Below, piece after piece: positions 44,192 through 49,917 of a stretch of DNA of 49,917 nt. The notes below the pieces were generated by a model. That model did not search any database. It was not told where the DNA came from and was given only the letters and a program-made list of their open reading frames with translations. The translations under genes were made by a program, and so were the position numbers. The stretch lies in contig JAJVIL010000011.1 of the NCBI GenBank assembly GCA_022072045.1, forward strand, positions 1 through 49,917, read 5' to 3'. The stretch comes from Burkholderiaceae bacterium (GTDB lineage Bacteria > Pseudomonadota > Gammaproteobacteria > Burkholderiales > Burkholderiaceae_C). How positions within the stretch are numbered: position 1 is the stretch's first letter; every line of letters starts with the position of its first letter.

Positions 44192-44952
44192 GCGCCGTGC
44201 CCCCGATCGCCGCCAAAGGCAAGGTCGACGAACGCCTGCTCGAAATCGTCTTGCCCGCTCGCCCGGCACAGCTCGTCGACGCTGCCTTCGGCCACCGCAC
44301 GCCCGCGCGCCATCACCACCACGTGGTCGCACAGCCGCTGCACTTCCTGCATGATGTGTGTGCAGAAAACGATGCACTTGCCGTGCTCGTCGCGCAGCCG
44401 GCGCAGCGCCTGGCGCAGACCACGGATCGACTGGACATCGAGCCCGTTGGTCGGCTCGTCGAGCACGAGGTTCGGCGGGTCGTGCACCAGCGCGCGCGCG
44501 AGCGCGGTCTTCATGCGCTCGCCCTGGCTGAAGCCCTCGGTGCGGCGATCGAGCAGCGGCTCGAAATCGAGCGTGCGCGCCAACGCCTGTGCGCGCGCGT
44601 CGGCGGCGGCGCGCGCCATGCCGTGCAGGCGCGCGTGATAGACGATGTTCTCGCGCGCCGTCAGCCGGGGGTACAGGCCGCGCGCGTCGGACAGCACGCC
44701 CAACCGCGCCAACGCGTCGCGCGGCCGCGTCGCCACGTCGACGCCGTCGACCTCGATGCGCCCTTGGTCGGGCGACAGCAGTGCCGCCACCATGCGCAAG
44801 ACGGTGGTCTTGCCCGCGCCGTTGGGGCCCAACAACGCGGTGATGCGGCCGTCGATCGCCTCGAGCGTCACGCCGCGCACCGCATCCACCACCCGGGCGC
44901 GGCGGCCGCGCCCTTGCACGAAGCGCTTGTGCAGACCCTCGATGCGGATCAT
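44188..44952 (-). CDS. ABC transporter ATP-binding protein (NatA-like)
   Basis: 254 residues: Walker A GPNGAGKTT, signature FSQGERMK (Ser-Gln-Gly instead of Ser-Gly-Gly), Walker B NLVLDEPTNGLD, H-loop FCTHIMQEV. Typical of the ABC-2 exporter ATPases, close in style to NatA. Overlaps the hydrolase gene upstream by ATGA and the permease downstream by GTGA, so all three products are probably made in fixed ratio. Confidence 0.94.
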   Translation of the reverse strand: MIRIEGLHKRFVQGRGRRARVVDAVRGVTLEAIDGRITALLGPNGAGKTTVLRMVAALLSPDQGRIEVDGVDVATRPRDALARLGVLSDARGLYPRLTARENIVYHARLHGMARAAADARAQALARTLDFEPLLDRRTEGFSQGERMKTALARALVHDPPNLVLDEPTNGLDVQSIRGLRQALRRLRDEHGKCIVFCTHIMQEVQRLCDHVVVMARGRAVAEGSVDELCRASGQDDFEQAFVDLAFGGDRGHGA

Positions 44953-46412
44953 CGTGCCGCCTCGGCGGCCTGGCCAAGCGGCACGAACAGCCGCGGCCTC
45001 GGCAGCGCCTGCGCGCACCGCCCGTCGACTCTCAGGGCCGCGTCGTCGCTGCTCGCCTCGACGAAGCGCACCACCGCATCGCGCAGGCATGGCAGGGTCA
45101 TCACGCCGTGGCCCGCGTTGGGCACCACGATGTGCCGCGCCTTCGAACCCAGCGCGCGCACCACGCGCTCACCGTGCCGCGGCGGCGTCGCCGGATCGGC
45201 TGCTCCCGACAACACCCAGGTTGCCGCGGGCGCCGGCGCGATCGTGTAGAACGCGGGGTCGACGGTGCCGCGCGGCCACGCCGTGCAGACTTGTTCGTAC
45301 AGGCGCGCAAACGCGTTCCCGAATTGCGCGCCCGCGGGGTCGGTCGCCTGGGCGAGCCGCGGCACATCCTCGGCACACACCACCGAGAAATGCATCCCGG
45401 AATACAACGTCGCGCCCGCCGCCGGTGCCGAGGCCAACCCGGCCAACGCGTCGAATCGACCCGCCGCCGCCTCGCCGATCGCGGCCGGCAGCACCGCCGC
45501 CAACGCCGGCACGTACAGCGCCGAGCGCACCATGCCCAGCACCTCGTCGCGCGCGAGCCGCACCGACTCTATGCGGCCGGTCAGCGGATCGGTCAGCAGC
45601 ACCTGGCGCGGCAGCGCATCGAGCACGCCTTGCCACTGCGCGCGCAGGCGCGGATGACGCGAGCGACACCCGGCATCGGCGGCGCACCACTCGAAGAGCG
45701 CGTCGAACGCGGCCTGGTTGTCGGTCGAGAACGACGCCGGCAACACCATGTCGGCCGGCGCCACGCCATCCAGCACGGCGCGCCGCACCGCTCGCGGGAA
45801 CTGCCGCATGTACTCCAGCGCCGCGCGGGTGCCGTACGACGCCCCCACGAGGTTGATGGTCGGCGCGCCGAGCGCAGCACGCACCGCCTCGACATCGGTC
45901 ATCGCGATCGACGTGGTGTAGCGGCGCAGGTCGCCGTACGGCAGCTTCGTCAACTGCTCGCGGCACGCCGCGAGCTGCGCCAGTTGCCGCTGCGGGTCGA
46001 GCTGCTCGACCAGCGGGCGCAGCGCCTGCCGATCGCTCTCGCAGCGCAGCGGCGCGCTGCGGCCGGTGCCTCGCTGATCGACGAACACCAGGTCGCGCCG
46101 GTTGTTCAGCCGACCGAGTTGCCCTGCCACCGGCCCGGCGAGGTCGATCGCGCTCTGGCCCGGGCCGCCGGCAAAGAAGAACACCGCGTCGGGCAGCTTG
46201 TGCTGCGCCAGCGCCGGCAGCAGCGCGAAGTGCACGTCGATCGTCGGGCCGTCGGGCTGCGCCGGGTCGAGCGGGCGCCGCACGCTGCCGCACAGCGCGC
46301 CGTGCTCGACACCCTCGAGACGGCATGGCGTCAGCGGCGCTGCCTGCGCGGCCGTCGCGAGCACCAGGCCGATCACACCTGCGGTCCAGCGCAGATTCCG
46401 GCGCGTCGTCAT
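44949..46412 (-). CDS. Secreted alpha/beta hydrolase (TAP-like peptidase)
   Basis: 487 residues with a signal peptide (MTTRRNLRWTAGVIGLVLATAAQA). Alpha/beta hydrolase core: oxyanion strand VFFFAGGPGQSA, VFVDQRGTGRSAPL, nucleophile elbow GASYGT, then a helical cap, and the TAP-like C-terminus with the acid in SGAADPATPP and His in NAGHGV. This is the S33 tripeptidyl-aminopeptidase or proline-iminopeptidase-like group, active on short peptides or esters. First gene of a coupled hydrolase/ABC ATPase/ABC permease operon; the ABC pair may export the enzyme's substrate or product. True substrate unknown. Confidence 0.9.
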   Translation of the reverse strand: MTTRRNLRWTAGVIGLVLATAAQAAPLTPCRLEGVEHGALCGSVRRPLDPAQPDGPTIDVHFALLPALAQHKLPDAVFFFAGGPGQSAIDLAGPVAGQLGRLNNRRDLVFVDQRGTGRSAPLRCESDRQALRPLVEQLDPQRQLAQLAACREQLTKLPYGDLRRYTTSIAMTDVEAVRAALGAPTINLVGASYGTRAALEYMRQFPRAVRRAVLDGVAPADMVLPASFSTDNQAAFDALFEWCAADAGCRSRHPRLRAQWQGVLDALPRQVLLTDPLTGRIESVRLARDEVLGMVRSALYVPALAAVLPAAIGEAAAGRFDALAGLASAPAAGATLYSGMHFSVVCAEDVPRLAQATDPAGAQFGNAFARLYEQVCTAWPRGTVDPAFYTIAPAPAATWVLSGAADPATPPRHGERVVRALGSKARHIVVPNAGHGVMTLPCLRDAVVRFVEASSDDAALRVDGRCAQALPRPRLFVPLGQAAEAAR

Positions 46413-46485
46413 CGGCGCGCATTGTCCACGGCCGGCGCGGCTGCGCGCGAGCATGTCCCGGCGGCGCGCCGTGAATTTGATCCAC

Positions 46486-46493
46486 GCTATGCT
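46486..46493 (+). promoter_or_regulatory. Sigma-S-like -10 element before the GST gene
   Basis: GCTATGCT, identical to the octamer upstream of prkA. The transcript would start near 46500, about 30 bases before the ATG. No -35 at the usual distance, as is common for sigma-S promoters. Confidence 0.35.
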
Positions 46494-46529
46494 CTGCCGA
46501 GCCTTCTCACCCTCCAGGAGATTCGAATC

Positions 46530-47138
46530 ATGAAGCTTTACTACAGCCCCGGCGCGTGTTCGCTGAGCCCGCACATCGTGCTGCGCGAACTGGGGCTGCC
46601 GTTCGAGCCCGTGCTGGCCAGCACGAAGACCCACAAGCTGACCGACGGCACCGACTATTACACCGTCAACCCCAAGGGCTACGTACCACTGCTCGAACTC
46701 GACGACGGCCAGCGCCTGACCGAGGGGCCGGCGATCGTGCAGTACCTGGCCGACTTGGCACCCGCCAAGGGCCTCGTCGCGCCGGCCGGCACGATGGCGC
46801 GCTATCGGCAGATGGAGTGGCTGAACTTCATCACCAGCGAGATCCACAAGTCGTACTCGCCGCTGTTCAACCCGGCGATGCCCGAGGAAGGCAAAGTCGT
46901 GTACCGCAAGCGCCTGCGCGGTCGCTACGAATACCTCAACCAGCAGCTCGAAGGCAAGTCGTACCTGATGGGCGACGCCTTCTCGGTGGCCGACGCCTAT
47001 CTCTTCACAGTGACCAACTGGGCGCCGCACGTCTTCGTCGACATCGCCGACCTCGCCCACGTGCAGGCATACCAGAAGCGCATCGCAGCGCGCCCGGCGG
47101 TGCAGGAGGCGATGAAGGCCGAGGGCCTGCTCAAGTAG
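46530..47138 (+). CDS. Glutathione S-transferase, beta-class type
   Basis: 202 residues. The thioredoxin-like N-terminal domain starts MKLYYSPGACSLSPHIVL with the beta-class Cys10, followed by VNPKGYVPLLELDDG and LTEGPAIVQYLAD (glutathione-binding motif). The helical C-terminal domain has FSVADAYLFTVTNW. AGGAG nine bases before the ATG is a good ribosome site. Functions in detoxifying electrophiles or peroxides, or in redox buffering. Convergent with the thioredoxin-fold gene. Confidence 0.95.
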   Translation: MKLYYSPGACSLSPHIVLRELGLPFEPVLASTKTHKLTDGTDYYTVNPKGYVPLLELDDGQRLTEGPAIVQYLADLAPAKGLVAPAGTMARYRQMEWLNFITSEIHKSYSPLFNPAMPEEGKVVYRKRLRGRYEYLNQQLEGKSYLMGDAFSVADAYLFTVTNWAPHVFVDIADLAHVQAYQKRIAARPAVQEAMKAEGLLK

Positions 47139-47152
47139 CGCGCGGCGCCGGC

Positions 47153-48742
47153 TCAGGTGCTCGACTTGCCTGGCGGCTGAAACGTGCGGCCGCAGGCCGC
47201 ACGTTCGGCTGCACCATCGAGCTTGACGCACACCGGCTCGAGCCGGACGCGCAGGCGGGCGATCGCCGCGTCGTGCCGGCCGTCGCGGTTCCACTTCGCG
47301 AGCTGCTGATCCACCCTCGCCAACGAGCGGGCGCTGCGGCCGTCGAACGCACCGGGGTCGAGCGCCGCCTGGTCGATCATGCCGCTGACCGCGTGCTCCA
47401 GCCGCGACTCGTCGCTCGGAGCCAGCTCGACCAGCGCGCTCACGTACTGCGCGCCCCACTGCAGGCGCGTGGCCGGCCCTTCGCTGCGGACGAAAGCCTG
47501 CTCGTACCAGCGCAGCGCCTCGTCGTTGCGGCCGAGCTTGCGCGCATTGCCGGCGAGCTGGCTCATCAAGTAGAAGGGCGAGTGGCTCTTGGCCAGATTC
47601 GCTTTCAGCAACGCATCGGAGTCCGGCCACAACCCCGCCTGGCCGAGGATGTACGCGGCCGCCGTGATCACGGCCTGGCGCTCGTAGCCGTCGGTGACCT
47701 CGCGGTCGGCCGCCGCGCTGGCGTCGCGCACCTGCTTGCGCAGCAACGCCGGCATGCGCGGGTGACGCTCGGCCTTCGGCTGGTCGATGCGCGCGAGGTC
47801 GACGCGCGCTCCCAGCGCGGTCAGGCGGTCGGCACGCGACAGTGTGGCGTCGACCTGCAAGCGCTGCAGCGCCACATCGAACGCACCGACGATGGCCCTG
47901 CGATCGGCGGTGCCTGGGGTCGACAGCGCTTTCGTGATTTCGACGGCGAAGTTGGTCAGCACGTCCATCTGCGCGCGCGCGATCGACGGGTCGGCCAGCC
48001 AACTGCGCACGCGCTGCCGCAGCGCGGCGTCGGGCTTCACGCCCTTGCCGTCATCGCTGTCGGCGAGCGCCTTCAACATCAGGCGGGTGGCGCTGGCGGC
48101 CTCGCCGCTCGGGCAGGCGGCCGACAGGCCGGCCAACACGCCCGGCCGCTCTGCGGCAGGCAGCAACTGCGACTCGTCGCTGATCCACGAGTAGAACGCC
48201 AGCATGCGCCACTCGGCGCCGGGCAGCGGCTTGCCGGCGCGGGCGTCGGCCAGGACGTCCTTGGCGGCGCGGCCGCCGGCCAGGCCGAACTCCAGCAGGC
48301 GCAGCACCTGCGGCGGGTCGGCCTCGCCAGGCAGCCGCACGATTTCGGTGCCGTCGCTGCGCAGCAGCACCATCGTCGGATAGCCGCTGACCTTGAAGCG
48401 CGAGCCGAGCTTCTGCGCGCCGGGCAGGTCGCCATCGATTTCCACAGCGACCAGCGACCGGCTGCGTTCGATGAAGTCGTGGCGGTTGAACAGCGTGGCC
48501 TTGAGCTGGTTGCACGGCGGGCACCACTTGGCACCCCAATACAGCAGCACCGGCTTGTCGCTGGCGCGTGCCTGGACGAACGCGCGCTCGATGTCGGCGT
48601 TGTTCGCCGCGGGCTGCCACGCCACGCCGTCGACCGCGGCACGCGCCGCGCCGGCCAGACTCAGGGCGACGCAGGCCGCAAGTGCGACGCGATGCGCCGC
48701 GGCGAGCGCGCGGTCGGCGATCGCGGCGACCTGTGTGGGCAT
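47153..48742 (-). CDS. Periplasmic thioredoxin-fold protein with helical repeat tail
   Basis: 529 residues. A signal peptide (VALAACVALSLAGAARA) is followed by a thioredoxin fold at residues about 45-150: LLYWGAKWCPPCNQLKATLF with the redox CPPC pair, VAVEIDGD, and the cis-Pro loop SGYPTMVLLRSDG. The remaining 370 residues are helical, with a TPR-like unit SHSPFYLMSQLAGNARKLGRNDEALRWYEQA near the end. It may reduce or fold exported proteins, with the tail as a partner-binding surface. The start was set where the signal peptide begins. Divergent from terC by 151 bp. Confidence 0.85.
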   Translation of the reverse strand: MPTQVAAIADRALAAAHRVALAACVALSLAGAARAAVDGVAWQPAANNADIERAFVQARASDKPVLLYWGAKWCPPCNQLKATLFNRHDFIERSRSLVAVEIDGDLPGAQKLGSRFKVSGYPTMVLLRSDGTEIVRLPGEADPPQVLRLLEFGLAGGRAAKDVLADARAGKPLPGAEWRMLAFYSWISDESQLLPAAERPGVLAGLSAACPSGEAASATRLMLKALADSDDGKGVKPDAALRQRVRSWLADPSIARAQMDVLTNFAVEITKALSTPGTADRRAIVGAFDVALQRLQVDATLSRADRLTALGARVDLARIDQPKAERHPRMPALLRKQVRDASAAADREVTDGYERQAVITAAAYILGQAGLWPDSDALLKANLAKSHSPFYLMSQLAGNARKLGRNDEALRWYEQAFVRSEGPATRLQWGAQYVSALVELAPSDESRLEHAVSGMIDQAALDPGAFDGRSARSLARVDQQLAKWNRDGRHDAAIARLRVRLEPVCVKLDGAAERAACGRTFQPPGKSST

Positions 48743-48893
48743 GGCGGCATTGTGCGCGGGGCGCGCGAAATGCGCACGCCCGCTGCCAACGATTCGTCGC
48801 CCGGCGGCGGGCATCGCAGTTCGCGATAGCGGCACGCCTGCCGGCTGTCCGACGGCAGAATCGCCGCCGGCCCCGCCGGGCCCGAGGACACTC

Positions 48894-49667
48894 ATGGCCG
48901 AACTGCTGATCGACCCACAGACCTGGATCGCGCTGGCGACGCTGACCGCGCTGGAGCTGGTGCTGGGCATCGACAACGTCATCTTCATCTCGATCCTGGT
49001 CGACAAGCTGCCGCCGGCGCAGCGCGAGTCGGCGCGGCGCATCGGCCTGGCGATGGCGATGTTCATGCGCATCGGCCTGCTGCTGGTGCTGGCGTGGATC
49101 GTCGGCCTGGTGGCGCCGCTGTTCACGCTGTTCGGGCAGGAAGTCTCGGGGCGCGACCTGATCCTGATCGTCGGCGGGCTGTTCCTGATCTGGAAGAGCA
49201 CGAGCGAGATCCATCAATCACTCGAAGGCGAGGAGGGCCACGCCTCGAGCATCGTCAAGGCCACCTTCGCGGCGGTGATCGTGCAAATCATGCTGATCGA
49301 CATCGTGTTCTCGCTCGACTCGATCATCACCGCGGTGGGCATGGTCAGCCGCGTCGAGGTGATGGTGGCCGCGGTGGTGGCGAGCGTGGTGCTGATGATG
49401 TGGTTCGCCGGCCCGATCGGCCGCTTCGTGTCGAACCATCCGACGATCAAGATGCTGGCGTTGTCGTTCCTGGTGGTGATCGGCGTGGTGCTGATCGCCG
49501 AAGGCTTCGGCCACCACGTGCCCAAGGGCTACGTCTACTTCGCGATGGCGTTCTCGGTGTGCGTCGAGCTGCTCAACATCCGCATGCGCCGGCGCGCCGC
49601 GCGGCCCGCGCATCTGCACGCCGCATACGCCGCGCAGCCGGAGCAGGACGGCGGCGTGCCGCGCTGA
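48894..49667 (+). CDS. TerC-family integral membrane protein
   Basis: 257 residues. The TerC/Alx family carries tellurite-resistance and manganese-homeostasis exporters. The two family motifs with membrane Asp residues are ELVLGIDNVIFISI near the N-terminus and DIVFSLDSIITAVGM in the middle, in a seven-helix array. The loop between helices three and four is acidic and charged. Not an operon with neighbours as far as visible. A Mn2+ or metal-stress role is likely; alternatives cannot be excluded. Confidence 0.93.
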   Translation: MAELLIDPQTWIALATLTALELVLGIDNVIFISILVDKLPPAQRESARRIGLAMAMFMRIGLLLVLAWIVGLVAPLFTLFGQEVSGRDLILIVGGLFLIWKSTSEIHQSLEGEEGHASSIVKATFAAVIVQIMLIDIVFSLDSIITAVGMVSRVEVMVAAVVASVVLMMWFAGPIGRFVSNHPTIKMLALSFLVVIGVVLIAEGFGHHVPKGYVYFAMAFSVCVELLNIRMRRRAARPAHLHAAYAAQPEQDGGVPR

Positions 49668-49676
49668 GCCGACGGT

Positions 49677-49917
49677 TCAGTCGGCCCCGGGCGGCGCGCC
49701 GAGCCAGGCTTGCGACTCGTCGTCGAGCGGTTCGGCCGTCGCGCGCGCCAGCGCCATCCAGACGCCGAACGGCAGCTTCAGTGGCCGCTTCGGCGCCGGT
49801 CGCAGCACCTCGAGCGCCGCTTCGCGCGCCACCATCACACCGTACTCGGCGGGAATCTCGTCGGGCTCGCCGATGCCCTCGCGCAGCACGTACCAGCACT
49901 GGCTGCTGTTGTGCAGG
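49677..49917 (-). CDS. Unidentified protein, 3' part only (edge of window)
   Basis: The frame is open to the window end, so at least 79 C-terminal residues are visible and the start lies outside. The visible part begins LHNSSQCWYVLREGIGEP and contains PAEYGVMVAREAALEVLRPAPKRP, a Val-Leu-rich domain, and ends in PLDDESQAWLGAPPGAD. I do not identify it. A GTG at 49889 could be mistaken for a start but is preceded by coherent coding sequence, so the gene is longer. Convergent with terC, nine bases apart. Confidence 0.6.
   Translation of the reverse strand, partial: LHNSSQCWYVLREGIGEPDEIPAEYGVMVAREAALEVLRPAPKRPLKLPFGVWMALARATAEPLDDESQAWLGAPPGAD

Overview
The window (about 50 kb, GC-rich, G/C at almost every third codon position) looks like chromosome of a betaproteobacterium of the order Burkholderiales, probably near the Rubrivivax/Methylibium/Leptothrix group. 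This is judged from protein style, gene order and CTACAAT-type -10 elements, not from a database search. There is no rRNA, tRNA, CRISPR array or intact insertion sequence. About 46 protein genes are supported, mostly housekeeping, with a few accessory pieces.

Layout. 1-8.1 kb: the 3' part of recG; a likely acquired set (Bug-type binding protein, intradiol dioxygenase, divergent LysR regulator); oxyR and dps, with a duplicated relic of the dps 3' end; a PaiB-like flavin-binding protein; prfC. 8.1-17.2 kb: a protein with a basic tail, an acyl-CoA ligase, ubiA, proC, glutamate dehydrogenase, yggS, and pilT - cyclic-nucleotide-binding protein - pilU. 17.4-24.9 kb: a beta-hydroxyacid dehydrogenase, a dolP/diaA/yraN-like set divergent from rsmI, a small secreted protein, tldD, a DAHP synthase gene behind an aromatic-residue leader peptide and terminator (an attenuator), and a PduO-type adenosyltransferase. 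25-31.2 kb: an FAD-linked oxidase, then the stress operon prkA(yeaG)-yeaH-spoVR(ycgB). 31.7-37.9 kb: the origin-proximal type cluster mnmG-rsmG-parA-GNAT-parB, with two parS sites inside rsmG and mnmG and an opposite-strand argC placed before parB.

37.9-43 kb holds the most interesting system: a LuxR-type regulator with no luxI in the window, a 50-residue peptide with a double-glycine leader ending in only eight residues after the GG, an HlyD-family adaptor, and a C39-peptidase ABC exporter, all on the minus strand. A 131-residue protein of unknown function lies divergently. Two lux-box-like 20-mers with the CTG-N10-CAG core stand before the peptide gene and before the unknown gene. The reading offered here is a quorum-controlled, processed and exported short peptide.

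43-49.9 kb: a translationally coupled secreted hydrolase / ABC ATPase / ABC permease operon, a glutathione S-transferase, a thioredoxin-fold protein, a TerC-family membrane protein and the 3' part of an unidentified gene cut by the window edge.
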